Assembly (NCBI GenBank): GCA_963801045.1
Contig: CAWDDC010000004.1
Coordinates: 1,818,380 to 1,882,379 of the forward strand
Direction of reading: 5' to 3'
Length of the DNA stretch: 64,000 bases
Source of the DNA: JACCWP01 sp963801045
Lineage (GTDB): Bacteria; Actinomycetota; Actinomycetes; Propionibacteriales; Nocardioidaceae
The position numbers were made by a program, and so were the translations under genes. Shown here in pieces: positions 52,598 to 60,998 of this stretch (its first letter is position 1; every line of letters begins with the position of its first letter). The notes beneath the pieces were generated by a model that saw only the letters and a list, made by a program, of their open reading frames with translations, had not been told where the DNA came from and did no database searches.

Positions 52598-52983
52598 GTG
52601 CTGTCGCCCGTGTCGGTGCGCACGTGGGTCAGGTCCCGCCGCAGCCGGGCCGCGCCGTGCAGGTAGACGTGGGTGACCTCGGCCCGGGTCTGGTCGGTCT
52701 CGACGTGCATCATCACCCGTACCACCCGCGGCATCGCCCCGACGATCTCCAGCTCGCGCGCACACATCAGTGGCACGTCGACCAGGCCGAGCACCCGCGC
52801 GGCGTACGCGGGGAACTCCGAGTGCACGTCGTCGGTCGCGGTGAAGATGATGCTGATCAGGTCGTCGGTGGACAGCCTGTTGTCGTCCACGATGGCACGC
52901 ACCAGCTCGCTGGTGCGCTCGAGCAGGTGATCCCGCTCGTCGTGCTCCAGCTGGGTCGCCCCGCGGATCGCTCGTACTGCCAT
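52594..52983 (-). CDS. aroH: chorismate mutase, AroH class
   Basis: 129 residues of the monofunctional AroH trimeric barrel: MAVRAIRGATQLEHDERDHL, DLISIIFTATDDVHSEFPAYAARV (split motif), MCARELEIVGAMPRVVRVM and VTHVYLHGAARLR. It makes prephenate for the downstream tyrA product, its partner through a GTGA overlap. AroH-type enzymes are usually unregulated. Its promoter probably lies in the 39-nt spacer to rluB or upstream of it. Confidence 0.94.
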   Translation of the reverse strand: MAVRAIRGATQLEHDERDHLLERTSELVRAIVDDNRLSTDDLISIIFTATDDVHSEFPAYAARVLGLVDVPLMCARELEIVGAMPRVVRVMMHVETDQTRAEVTHVYLHGAARLRRDLTHVRTDTGDST

Positions 52984-53022
52984 GTCGCTCCTGCCTGGTC
53001 GCCGTCAGCCCGGTGTCGGCCG

Positions 53023-53772
53023 CTACAGGCCGACCAGGTCGAGCAGCGGACCGAGCTCGTCCTGGGACAGCTCGCGCAGCTGCCCCGACCGCAGTGTGCC
53101 CACCCGGACGCCACCGATGGCGGTCCTGGTCAGTCTGCGGACAGGATGTCCCACGGCGTCGAACAGCCGGCGCACCACCCGGTTGCGCCCCTCGTGGATC
53201 ACCACCTCGACCAGTGTGCGCGGGTCGCCGCCCGGAACCGCGTCGCGGACGGTGACGGCGTCGCACACCACCGGCCCGTCGTCGAGCTCGACGCCGTCGA
53301 GCAGCCGGCGCTTCGTCGCCGGCCGCACCACACCCTCCACCTCGGCGACGTAGGTCTTGGACACCCCGTGCGAGGGGTGTGAGAGCCGGTGCGCGAGCTC
53401 ACCGTCGTTGGTGAGCAGCAGCAGTCCCTCGGTGTCGGTGTCGAGCCGGCCGACATGGAACAGCCGCTCGGGACGGTCGGCCACCAGGTCGCCGAGGTTG
53501 GGCCGGCCCTCGGGGTCGCTCATCGTGCTCACCACCCCGCGCGGCTTGTTCAGCACCAGGTAGACGTGCGGGCTGACCGGCGGCAGCCGGGTGCCGTCGA
53601 CGCGGATCACCGCACGGGTGGGGTCGACCTTGACGCCGAGCCGGGTCACCACCTCGCCGTCGACCTCGACCCGGCCGGCCAGCATCAGCTCCTCGCACTT
53701 GCGGCGGCTGGCGATGCCGGACTGCGCGAGCAGCTTGTGCAGGCGGATCTCCTCGGTCATCTCCTCGGACAT
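53023..53772 (-). CDS. rluB: 23S rRNA pseudouridine synthase RluB type
   Basis: 249 residues: N-terminal S4 RNA-binding domain (about 8-65, RLHKLLAQSGIASRRKCEEL) and the RsuA-type catalytic domain with Asp in GRLDTDTEGLLLLTNDG (about 110) and HEGRNRVVRRLFDAVGHPV. It modifies uridine in rRNA. Length and synteny (rluB between scpB and cmk/tyrA) fit actinobacterial RluB. Two Met codons (residues 1 and 5) are possible starts. Confidence 0.93.
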   Translation of the reverse strand: MSEEMTEEIRLHKLLAQSGIASRRKCEELMLAGRVEVDGEVVTRLGVKVDPTRAVIRVDGTRLPPVSPHVYLVLNKPRGVVSTMSDPEGRPNLGDLVADRPERLFHVGRLDTDTEGLLLLTNDGELAHRLSHPSHGVSKTYVAEVEGVVRPATKRRLLDGVELDDGPVVCDAVTVRDAVPGGDPRTLVEVVIHEGRNRVVRRLFDAVGHPVRRLTRTAIGGVRVGTLRSGQLRELSQDELGPLLDLVGL

Positions 53773-53779
53773 CGCCCGC

Positions 53780-54367
53780 TCAGGCCCGCAGGCCGCTGTC
53801 GGCCAGCTCCTGCGCCTCGTCGTCGGGCGGCAGGAAGGGTGCCAGCTCGGGCAGGTCGTCGAGCTCGGTCAGGCCCATCCGCTCCAGGAAGTACGCGCTG
53901 GTGCGGTAGAGCACCGCACCGGAGACCGGCTCGGTGCCGGCTTCCTCCACCAGACCGCGGGCGAGCAGGGTACGGATCACGCCGTCGACGTTGACCCCGC
54001 GGATGGCCGCCACCCGGCTGCGGCTGACCGGCTGGCGGTAGGCCACCACGGCCAGCGTCTCCAGTGAGGCCTGGGTGAGCCGCGCCTGCTGACCGTCGAG
54101 GACGAAGCGCTCGACCGCGTCGGCGTACTCCTCGCGGGTGAAGTAGCGCCATCCCCCGCCGACCTCGCGCAGCTCGAACCCACGCCCCTCCGCGTCGTAG
54201 GCGGCCGCGAGCTCGCCGAGCTCGGCCTCCACGGCCGGCCGTGGGTGGTCGACGGCCGCGGCGAGCGTGCCGCTGTCGAGCGGCTGGTCGGCCACCATCA
54301 GCACCGCCTCCAGCGCGGGCCGCAGGGCCGGCGCCGACGCGGGCGGCGGGTCAGGGTGCAGGGTCAT
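53780..54367 (-). CDS. scpB: segregation and condensation protein B
   Basis: 195 residues with the two winged-helix domains of ScpB: ALEAVLMVADQPLDSGTLA near the start and ASLETLAVVAYRQPVSRSRVA, then IRGVNVDGVIRTLLARGLVE. It forms the kleisin complex with ScpA and SMC. It overlaps scpA by 17 nt and is followed by rluB with 7 nt between. No SMC gene is in the window. Confidence 0.94.
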   Translation of the reverse strand: MTLHPDPPPASAPALRPALEAVLMVADQPLDSGTLAAAVDHPRPAVEAELGELAAAYDAEGRGFELREVGGGWRYFTREEYADAVERFVLDGQQARLTQASLETLAVVAYRQPVSRSRVAAIRGVNVDGVIRTLLARGLVEEAGTEPVSGAVLYRTSAYFLERMGLTELDDLPELAPFLPPDDEAQELADSGLRA

Positions 54368-55193
54368 GGTTCTCCTCGGGGGTGCCGTCGAACTCCTCCG
54401 ACACCGTGATCTCGGCCTCGTCGTCGCCGGTCCACCGCACGTGCAGCTCGCCCAGCGCGCTCATCTGCTCGAACGCCACCGCGCCCTCGCGGTAGAGCTC
54501 GAGCAGCGCCAGGAACCGGGCGACGGTGGTGAGCGTGTCGGGCGCGTCCGCCACGAGGGTACGGAACGTCGCCTGCCGCATCCGACGCAGCCGGTGCACC
54601 ATCACCGCCCCCTGCTCGCGGACACTGACCGTGGGCGCGTGCAGGTGCGCCAGCGAGACGACCGGCTCGACCCGGGGCGCCAGGGCCCGGGCCGCCAGTG
54701 CGGCGAACTCGTCCAGGCCGAGGGTCAGCACCACGTCCGGCAGCAGGCCGGCGAACCGCTCGTCCAGCCCCACCGAGCGTGGGTGCCGGCGAGCCTGCTC
54801 GGACAGCCGGGTGCCGAACGCGCCGGCGACCTGCTTGAACGCGCGGTACTGCAGCAGCCGGGCGAACAGCAGGTCGCGGGCCTCGAGCAGCGCGAGGTCC
54901 TCCTCGTCCTCGACGTCGCCGGCCGGCAGCAGCCGCGCGGTCTTGAGGTCGAGCAGGGTCGCGGCGACGACGAGGAACTGGGTGGTCTGCTCGAGGTCGG
55001 GCCCGAGCCGCTTGAGGTGGGCGATGAACTCGTCTGTGACCTTCGACAGCGCCACCTCGGTGATGTCCATCTGATGCTTGGCGATCAGCCCCAGCAGCAG
55101 GTCGAACGGACCCTCGAAGTTGTCCAGGTGGACCGCGAAACCACCGTCGTCCGGCGCGTCGAGGCCGGTGTCGGTGCTGGCGGTCACCGTCAC
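54351..55193 (-). CDS. scpA: segregation and condensation protein A (kleisin)
   Basis: 280 residues: FAVHLDNFEGPFDLLLGLIAK is the diagnostic ScpA N terminus, followed by ITEVALSKVTDEFIAHLKRL and a C-terminal winged helix that binds the SMC head (ending FDGTPEENHDPAP). Works with ScpB and SMC in chromosome compaction. Its ATG lies in a 4-nt overlap with the RHH-like gene. Confidence 0.94.
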   Translation of the reverse strand: MTVTASTDTGLDAPDDGGFAVHLDNFEGPFDLLLGLIAKHQMDITEVALSKVTDEFIAHLKRLGPDLEQTTQFLVVAATLLDLKTARLLPAGDVEDEEDLALLEARDLLFARLLQYRAFKQVAGAFGTRLSEQARRHPRSVGLDERFAGLLPDVVLTLGLDEFAALAARALAPRVEPVVSLAHLHAPTVSVREQGAVMVHRLRRMRQATFRTLVADAPDTLTTVARFLALLELYREGAVAFEQMSALGELHVRWTGDDEAEITVSEEFDGTPEENHDPAP

Positions 55194-55528
55194 GAGGGTG
55201 CCAGGCGGCCGACCAGGTCGGAGTCGGCACCCTGCTCGGCGAGGTCCGCGAGCACGATCGACACCGCCTCGCGCACCAGCCGGCCGCGGTCGACGGCGAT
55301 GCCGTGATCGCGGCGCAGCGAGAGCCTGGCGTGCTCGAGGTCGAACAGCTCGTCGGCCGTGACGTACACGGTCATCTTCTCGTCGTGCCGGACGCGGCCG
55401 CTGCTGCGACGCTCACCGTCGACGTCCGGCGTAGGGTCGGGCACGGCGACGGGCTTGCTTGTGGGCGGGGCCGGTTGGTCGCCGTCCTGGGTCGCGCGGA
55501 ACAGCTCATCCGCCCCGGGCAGGCTCAC
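55190..55528 (-). CDS. small protein with RHH-like C terminus, between parA and scpA
   Basis: 112 residues: disordered Pro-rich N terminus (about 1-50) and a basic C-terminal half (MTVYVTADELFDLEHARLSL, then GRLVREAVSIVLADL) shaped like a ribbon-helix-helix DNA-binding domain. GTG start overlaps the parA stop and its stop overlaps the scpA start, so it is locked in the operon. It may be the ParB-like or accessory partner of this ParA; that is inference. Confidence 0.7.
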   Translation of the reverse strand: MSLPGADELFRATQDGDQPAPPTSKPVAVPDPTPDVDGERRSSGRVRHDEKMTVYVTADELFDLEHARLSLRRDHGIAVDRGRLVREAVSIVLADLAEQGADSDLVGRLAPS

Positions 55529-56439
55529 CCTTCGCGGCACCGGACGAGCACCTCCCTGGCCAGCTGGCGGTAGGACTCGGCACCGGCCGAGCCGGGCGCG
55601 TACGAGGTGATCGGCTCGCCCGCGACGGTGGAGTCGGAGAACTTCACGGTGCGGCGGATCACGGTGTGGAACACGGCGTCGCCCCACCCGTCGACCAGCG
55701 TCTTGAGCACCTCGCGGCCGTGCAGGGTGCGCCCGTCGAACATGGTGCCGAGCAGACCCTCGACCCGCAGCCGTGGGTTGAGCCGCTCGGTGACCTTGTC
55801 GATGGTCTCGGTCAGCAGGGCGACGCCGCGCAGCGCGAAGTACTCGCACTCCAGCGGGACGATCACGCCGTCGGCCGCGGTGAGGGCGTTGATCGTGAGC
55901 AGGCCGAGGCTCGGCTGGCAGTCGATGAGGATCACGTCGTACTCGGCCAGGGCCGGGCGCAGCACCCGGGACAGCGACTGCTCGCGGGCCACCTCGGTGA
56001 CCAGCTGCACCTCGGCGGCCGACAGGTCGATGTTGGACGGCAGCAGGTCCATGCCGTCGACGTTGGTCTTGGAGATGACCTCGTCGATGCGGGCGTCCCG
56101 CTCCATCAGCAGGTTGTAGATCGTGCCGTCCAGCGTGTTGGGATTGAACCCGAGTCCGACCGAGAGCGACCCTTGGGGGTCGAAGTCGACGAGCAGCACC
56201 TTGCGGCCGTACTCCGCGAGCGCGGCACCCAGGCTGATGGTGGTCGTGGTCTTGCCCACGCCGCCCTTCTGGTTGCACATCGCGATGACCCGGGCGGGGC
56301 CGTGGCTCTGCAGCGGCTCCGGCACCGGCAGGTCGGGCAGCGGCCGACCGGTGGGCCCGAGCTCGTCCTGGGGCGTCGGGGGCGGCGCCGCCCCGGTCGC
56401 GGTGCGGGCGTCCGGCGGAGCCGTGGGGGCTGCGGGCAT
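55525..56439 (-). CDS. parA: ParA-family ATPase of the scpAB locus
   Basis: 304 residues. Deviant Walker A CNQKGGVGKTTTTISLG (about 62-78), DFDPQGSLSVGLG, LIDCQPSLGLLTINAL and the Rv1708-like tail. A Pro-rich N-terminal extension of about 50 residues precedes it. It is the ParA copy beside scpAB, not the oriC parAB pair. The ATG at 56439 was chosen for its GGAGG 5 nt upstream; an ATG at 56466 would add nine residues. Likely helps position or condense the chromosome. Confidence 0.9.
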   Translation of the reverse strand: MPAAPTAPPDARTATGAAPPPTPQDELGPTGRPLPDLPVPEPLQSHGPARVIAMCNQKGGVGKTTTTISLGAALAEYGRKVLLVDFDPQGSLSVGLGFNPNTLDGTIYNLLMERDARIDEVISKTNVDGMDLLPSNIDLSAAEVQLVTEVAREQSLSRVLRPALAEYDVILIDCQPSLGLLTINALTAADGVIVPLECEYFALRGVALLTETIDKVTERLNPRLRVEGLLGTMFDGRTLHGREVLKTLVDGWGDAVFHTVIRRTVKFSDSTVAGEPITSYAPGSAGAESYRQLAREVLVRCREG

Positions 56440-56649
56440 GAGGGCCTCCGGGTGACTTGTCGACATTTCCGACGACGTTCGCGACGCTACGCGCGCCGGT
56501 CGGAGCGGCCCGGGAGGCGCGCCGGGTGTGTCGTACGCGCCGGATCGGTGTCGGTCCCAGCAGCCCCACCGGCCACTCCGGTCACTTCCGCCCCACCACT
56601 CACGTGTTGACGGCACCGCTCACGCGAGGCCACACGTGACCGGTGGCGC

Positions 56650-56671
56650 TTTCCCAAGGTCCCTTGGGAAA
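56650..56671. repeat. dispersed palindrome, copy 3, interrupted at its edge by an IS element
   Basis: TTTCCCAAGG-TC-CCTTGGGAAA, matching copies 1 and 2. The left end of the ISL3 element begins 2 nt later, and the 8-bp target duplication GGGAAACC (56666-56673) comes from this palindrome arm. Removing the element brings the palindrome to about 13 nt past the stop of the moeA-type gene at 59076. The rest of the spacer to parA (56440-56649) shows only its presumed promoter. Confidence 0.8.
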
Positions 56672-56673
56672 CC
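56666..56673. repeat. target-site duplication, left copy
   Basis: GGGAAACC directly before the left inverted repeat; an identical octamer follows the right end (59057-59064). Eight bp is the usual ISL3 duplication length. Confidence 0.9.
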
Positions 56674-56793
56674 GGCTCTTCCCAGTTGAGGGTGTAGACG
56701 GCGGCCGGCTGGAGCGCGGAGGGGTCGGCGCGTCGGTGCCCGGGTAGAGGTCGAGGCCTCCCGAGGATGGGAGCTCCGACACTCCCCACCTAG

Positions 56794-57630
56794 CTAGGCC
56801 GGCTTGCGGACGAGGGCCTCAAGTACGCTCAAACGGCCCTCGTCCGCACTCCGGGCCGCGTTGATCTGAGATTCCCCAATCCGCTCGCCCATGAGCGTCT
56901 GCAGCCCCAGCGGCGGCAGCCCGTGTTCCTCCAACCGCCGGCGGTTCTCCCGCAAGTCCGGCAGGACCTCCTCCGTCTTGTCCCGGAAGATCACGATCTC
57001 GAACCCCGCGGTGAGAACTTGCTCCCGTGTCTCCCCGGGCGAACACAAAAAGCTCGTGCCCGGCCCTGCCGCCCAGGGCAGCGGGTAGTCGGGCTCGCCT
57101 TTCGGCCCGGCTCCGTAGTGGGAGAATGCGAACACCGCGCCGGGGCGAAGCACACGAAGCGCCTCGGCATAGAAGCGCCGCTTGTCGTCGATGTTCATCG
57201 CCACGTTCTCGGAATAGGCTCGGTCGAACCCATCGTCCTCGAAGGGCAGATCGGTCGCGCTGCCCTCCACCACGCGCACGCGATCCGAGAGGCCGGTCGC
57301 GGCATTCAGCTCCTCCGCCGCGCGGCAGAACTCCGGCGTCAGGTCGAGCGAGGTCACGTGGCAACCGAAGTGCGTCGCGGTCCACCGCGCCGGTCCGCCG
57401 ATCCCGCCGCCGATGTCGAGGATGCGCTCGCCGGAGAGGGGTTCGAGGAGCGCTACCATCTCCTTTGTCGCCTTCAGCCCCCGGCCGTGGAAGTGGTCGA
57501 GTGGGGCGAGGGCGTCGGGCGTAATCGGGCCCGCCTCGCTGCCTCCTGCCGCCCTAAGCGCAGCGAGGATGCGGGCTGCGATGCCCTCGCTGGCGTAGTG
57601 GTCTTGGACCCTGTTACCGGCTGCGGTCAT
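56794..57630 (-). CDS. SAM-dependent class I methyltransferase, passenger gene of the IS
   Basis: 278 residues, Rossmann methyltransferase: motif I RILDIGGGIGGPARW (about 70), acidic VTSLDLTPEFCRAAEELN, GSATDLPFEDDGFDRAYSEN and RVLRPGAVFAFSHYG. Closest by look to sarcosine/dimethylglycine N-methyltransferase and UbiE-like small-molecule methyltransferases; substrate unknown. Codon use differs from neighbours (AGC TTT TTG TGT near 57050) and the GC content looks lower. It lies inside the ISL3 element, so it was imported with it. The ATG at 57630 has GAGGAG upstream. Confidence 0.85.
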   Translation of the reverse strand: MTAAGNRVQDHYASEGIAARILAALRAAGGSEAGPITPDALAPLDHFHGRGLKATKEMVALLEPLSGERILDIGGGIGGPARWTATHFGCHVTSLDLTPEFCRAAEELNAATGLSDRVRVVEGSATDLPFEDDGFDRAYSENVAMNIDDKRRFYAEALRVLRPGAVFAFSHYGAGPKGEPDYPLPWAAGPGTSFLCSPGETREQVLTAGFEIVIFRDKTEEVLPDLRENRRRLEEHGLPPLGLQTLMGERIGESQINAARSADEGRLSVLEALVRKPA

Positions 57631-57727
57631 GTTTCGTTCTCCTCCCGAGCCGCCCGCGGTCGATGGCTTGAGGGGGTTCGTATGACAAATCCCTGAGAGG
57701 CTCAAGGCTAGCTAGGAAGACCTCGAC

Positions 57728-59050
57728 GTGCCTGACGCTACCTTCGCGACCCCTGATGTGACGACGTTCTGCCGCCTCGACGAGCTGGGTCTGGTGGTGG
57801 TCGGCCAGCACCTCCAACCGGATCGGGCGGTGCTGGCCTGCCGGGTCGCCGACGACGCGGTCGAGGAGGCGGACCGCTGGTGCCGGCGCTGCGGCTGCGA
57901 GGGTCGCCCGCGGGACACCGTCACCCGTCGCCTGGCGCACGAGCCGGTGGGCTGGCGGCCGACGACGCTGCTGCTGTCGATCCGCCGCTACCGGTGCGCT
58001 GGCTGCGGGCATGTGTGGCGCGAGGACACCAGCCGCGCCGCGGAGCCGCGGGCGAAGCTGACCCGCACCGCGCTGCGGTGGGCGCTGGTCGGGCTGGTCT
58101 GCCAGCACCTCACCGTCGCGCGTCTCGCCGAGGCCCTCGCGGTGTCGTGGAGCACCGCCAACACCGCCGTGCTCGCCGAGGGGCAGCGCGTCCTGCTCGA
58201 CGACCCGACTCGCTTCGACGGGGTCCGGGTGATCGGCGTCGATGAGCACGTGTGGCGGCACACGCGGCGCGGCGACAAGTTCGTCACGGTCGTCATCGAC
58301 CTGACGCCGGTCCGGGACAGGACCGGCCCGTCGCGGCTGCTGGCCATGATCGAAGGCCGCTCCAAGCTGGCGTTCACGGTGTGGCTCGCGAACCGGCCGA
58401 AGACCTGGCGCGACGGGCTGGAGGTCGTCGCGATGGACGGGTTCTCCGGATTCAAGACCGCCACCACCGAACAGCTGCCGGCAGCGACGGCGGTGATGGA
58501 CCCCTTCCACGTCGTCCGCCTCGCCGGCGACGCGCTCGACCGGTGCCGGCGCCGGGTCCAGCAGGACCTGCACGGACACCGCGGCCGCAAGGACGACCCG
58601 CTCTACCGGGCCCGCCGCACCCTGCACACCGGCGCCGACCTCCTCACCGACCGGCAGCACCAGCGCTTGACCGCCCTGTTCGGAGTCGAGGACCACGTCG
58701 CCGTCGAGGCCACCTGGGGTGTCTACCAGCGCATGATCGCCGCCTACCGCCACCCCGACCGGGCCGCCGGACGGGCAGAGATGAGCAGCATCATCACCAA
58801 CCTGTCCGCGGGCGTCCCGGCCGCGCTCACGGAGCTGCGCACGCTGGGGCGGACGCTGAAGAAGCGAGCCGAGGACGTCCTGGCGTACTTCGACCGGCCC
58901 GGCACCAGCAACGGCCCGACCGAGGCAGTGAACGGCAGGCTCGAGCACCTGCGCGGCTCCGCCCTCGGCTTCCGCAACCTCGCCCACTACATCGCCCGCA
59001 GCCTGCTCGAGACCGGCGGGTTCAGGCTGCGGCTACACCCTCAATCGTGA
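57728..59050 (+). CDS. ISL3-family transposase
   Basis: 440 residues. N-terminal zinc-binding domain with CRRCGC and CAGCGH pairs (about 50-100), helix-turn-helix region, then a DDE domain: Asp in VIGVDEHVWR (about 170), Asp in VVAMDGFSGF, and the C-terminal Glu in NGPTEAVNGRLEHLRG. The full-length frame is intact and ends 6 nt inside the right end of the element. Belongs to the IS1557/IS1165-like branch of ISL3. Confidence 0.95.
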   Translation: MPDATFATPDVTTFCRLDELGLVVVGQHLQPDRAVLACRVADDAVEEADRWCRRCGCEGRPRDTVTRRLAHEPVGWRPTTLLLSIRRYRCAGCGHVWREDTSRAAEPRAKLTRTALRWALVGLVCQHLTVARLAEALAVSWSTANTAVLAEGQRVLLDDPTRFDGVRVIGVDEHVWRHTRRGDKFVTVVIDLTPVRDRTGPSRLLAMIEGRSKLAFTVWLANRPKTWRDGLEVVAMDGFSGFKTATTEQLPAATAVMDPFHVVRLAGDALDRCRRRVQQDLHGHRGRKDDPLYRARRTLHTGADLLTDRQHQRLTALFGVEDHVAVEATWGVYQRMIAAYRHPDRAAGRAEMSSIITNLSAGVPAALTELRTLGRTLKKRAEDVLAYFDRPGTSNGPTEAVNGRLEHLRGSALGFRNLAHYIARSLLETGGFRLRLHPQS

Positions 59051-59056
59051 AGAGCC

Positions 59057-59064
59057 GGGAAACC
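59057..59064. repeat. target-site duplication, right copy
   Basis: GGGAAACC immediately after the right inverted repeat, identical to 56666-56673. Confidence 0.9.
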
Positions 59065-59075
59065 CCAGCCCCGCG

Positions 59076-60998
59076 TCAGCGGATCCGGCGGCCGGACTCG
59101 GCGGTGGAGTAGCCGCCCAGGGCGTCGACCTGGGCCAGGAAGGCGGGCTCGTCGAGCAGGGCGAGGACGGGGTCGAGGACACCGGTGGCCAGCACCGGCC
59201 CGGTCGTCACCAGGTCGTACGGCTCCTCGGTGACCGGCACGAAGTCGAGGCCGAAAGCCCGCGCGGCGGCCCGGATGCCCAGCCCGCAGTCGACCCGACC
59301 GGCGGCGACGGCGGCCGCGACCGCAAGGTGGGTGTGCTCCTCCCGGCGGTAGCCGTCGACCTGGCCGGCGTCGATGCCGACCCGCGCCAGCTCGTGGTCG
59401 AGCAGCACGCGGGTGCCGGCACCGCGCTGCCGGTTGACGTAGCGCACGTCGCCCGCCAGGTCGTCCACGCCCCGCAGGCCGAGCGGGTTGCCGGGCGCGA
59501 CGATGAACCCCTGCTCGCGGTGCACCAGCCGGATCACCACTGCGTCGTGGCCCGCGAGCACCGAGTCGACGTACGGGAGCGTGTACGTGCCCGACTCGGG
59601 GTCGAGCAGGTGCGAGCCCGCCACGTGACACAAGCCGTCGCGCAGGGCGACCAGCCCGCCGAGCGACCCCACGTTCGACGACGCCAGGGTCAGGCGCGGG
59701 TCGACCTCCCGCAGCGCCGAGGCGGCCAGGTCGAGCACCAGGTCGTGCGAGCCGATCGCCACCACCGTGCGCGCCACCTCGTCCAGGCCGCGCAGCAGCT
59801 GCACGTCGACCTCCGTGCCGCCGTGGTGGCCCTCCAGGTGCGCGGGCACCACCAGCAGGCCGTCGGCGCGCACCAGCGACGAGAGCACGCCCGCGCCGCG
59901 CGGCAGCGGGGTCGCCACCACCTGGCCGCCGACCTGCCCGAGCCGCACCCGGATCCAGTCGTCGCTGCCCATCGTCGAGGCCAGCTTGCGGGCCAGCCGG
60001 GCGGTCACCGTGGTGCGCGGGCGTGCTGCGGTGCCCTCGAGGGACGCGAGCAGCGGCGCGGCGAAGATGTCGAACGTGAGCGCGGCCGAGACCGGGTAGC
60101 CCGGCGCGCCGAGCACCGGGGTCCGGTCCACCACACCCAGCACGACCGGGTGTCCCGGGCGCACCGCGACGCCGTGCACCGCCAGGCTGCCGACGGCCTC
60201 GACCACCCGGGCGGTGTAGTCGTCGCGGCCGGCGCTCGAGCCCGCCACCAGGATGACCAGGTCGGCGTCCGCGGCCGCGTCCCGCACCGCCGCGCCGATC
60301 TGCCCGGGGTCGTCCGGCACGATCGGCGTCACCCGGGCCTCGGCCCCCACCTCGCGGGCCTGCGCGGCCAGCATCAGCGAGTTGGTGTCCGGGATCTCGC
60401 CGGGTCCGGCCGGCTCCCCCACCGGGCGGATCTCGTCGCCGCTCGGCACGACCACCACCAGCGGCGCGCGCCGGACGCGTACCTCGGTCCCGCCGACCGC
60501 GGCGACCGCTGCCACGTCGAAGGGTCGCAGCCGGTGCCCGGCAGGCAGCAGCAGCTCGGTGGCGGCGACGTCCTCGCCGATCGAGCGCACGTGCTGGTAC
60601 GGCGGCACGGCGGAGCGCACCTCGGCGGAGTCTCCGGCGCGGTGCACCTGCTCGCGCATCACCACCGCGTCCCGCCCCGCCGGCATCGGATCGCCGGTGT
60701 CGACCTCCTCGAAGGCGTCCGTACCGAGCAGCAGCGGCGTCGACTCGCTGGCTCCGATGGTGTCGGCGGCGGTGACCGCGATGCCGTCCATCGCCGCGGA
60801 GTCGTACGCCGGCGACGAGCGCAACGCCCAGACCGGTTCGGCGGTCACCCGACCGACCGCGTCGGCGACCGGCACCACTACCGCATCCACCAGCGGCGGG
60901 CACCCGGCCAGGGCGCGCGCGTCGGCCCACGCCCGCAGCGCGTCCGGCAGCGGCACGTCACGCAGGAACGGGCTGTTGTCCCGGCCGATGTGGATCAC
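59076..60998 (-). CDS. MoeA-like molybdenum cofactor protein fused to substrate-binding domain
   Basis: 640 residues. N-terminal part (about 1-405) is MoeA-like: SSPAYDSAAMDGIAV, VPSGDEIRPVGEPAGPGEIPD and VLGAPGYPVSAALTFDIFA. The C-terminal part (about 420-640) is a PBP-like/LysR-substrate-type domain (GSHDLVLDLAAS, VNRQRGAGTRVLLDHELA). Fusions of this type are known with molybdate genes and may sense molybdate or cofactor; that is not proven here. The GTG at 60998 overlaps the upstream moeA stop (GTGA). The gene ends 12 nt from the IS target duplication. Confidence 0.87.
   Translation of the reverse strand: MIHIGRDNSPFLRDVPLPDALRAWADARALAGCPPLVDAVVVPVADAVGRVTAEPVWALRSSPAYDSAAMDGIAVTAADTIGASESTPLLLGTDAFEEVDTGDPMPAGRDAVVMREQVHRAGDSAEVRSAVPPYQHVRSIGEDVAATELLLPAGHRLRPFDVAAVAAVGGTEVRVRRAPLVVVVPSGDEIRPVGEPAGPGEIPDTNSLMLAAQAREVGAEARVTPIVPDDPGQIGAAVRDAAADADLVILVAGSSAGRDDYTARVVEAVGSLAVHGVAVRPGHPVVLGVVDRTPVLGAPGYPVSAALTFDIFAAPLLASLEGTAARPRTTVTARLARKLASTMGSDDWIRVRLGQVGGQVVATPLPRGAGVLSSLVRADGLLVVPAHLEGHHGGTEVDVQLLRGLDEVARTVVAIGSHDLVLDLAASALREVDPRLTLASSNVGSLGGLVALRDGLCHVAGSHLLDPESGTYTLPYVDSVLAGHDAVVIRLVHREQGFIVAPGNPLGLRGVDDLAGDVRYVNRQRGAGTRVLLDHELARVGIDAGQVDGYRREEHTHLAVAAAVAAGRVDCGLGIRAAARAFGLDFVPVTEEPYDLVTTGPVLATGVLDPVLALLDEPAFLAQVDALGGYSTAESGRRIR

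Larger units (their letters stand above)
56674..59056. mobile_element. ISL3-family insertion sequence carrying a methyltransferase gene
   Basis: 2,383 bp. The left end starts GGCTCTTC, then TTGAGGGTGTAG at positions 13-24. The right end, read inward, gives the same blocks, and 21 of the first 24 bases match. Both ends are flanked by GGGAAACC. Inside lie an ISL3-type transposase (plus strand) and a SAM methyltransferase gene (minus strand). Intact ends, exact duplication and an open transposase frame suggest recent insertion. ISL3 members with passenger genes, for example ISPpu12, are known to me. Confidence 0.93.

Noticed and set aside
57660..57727. Left inverted repeat of the IS immediately before the transposase
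   Set aside because: No match to the right end here; the true left end was found at 56674 with a matching duplication.
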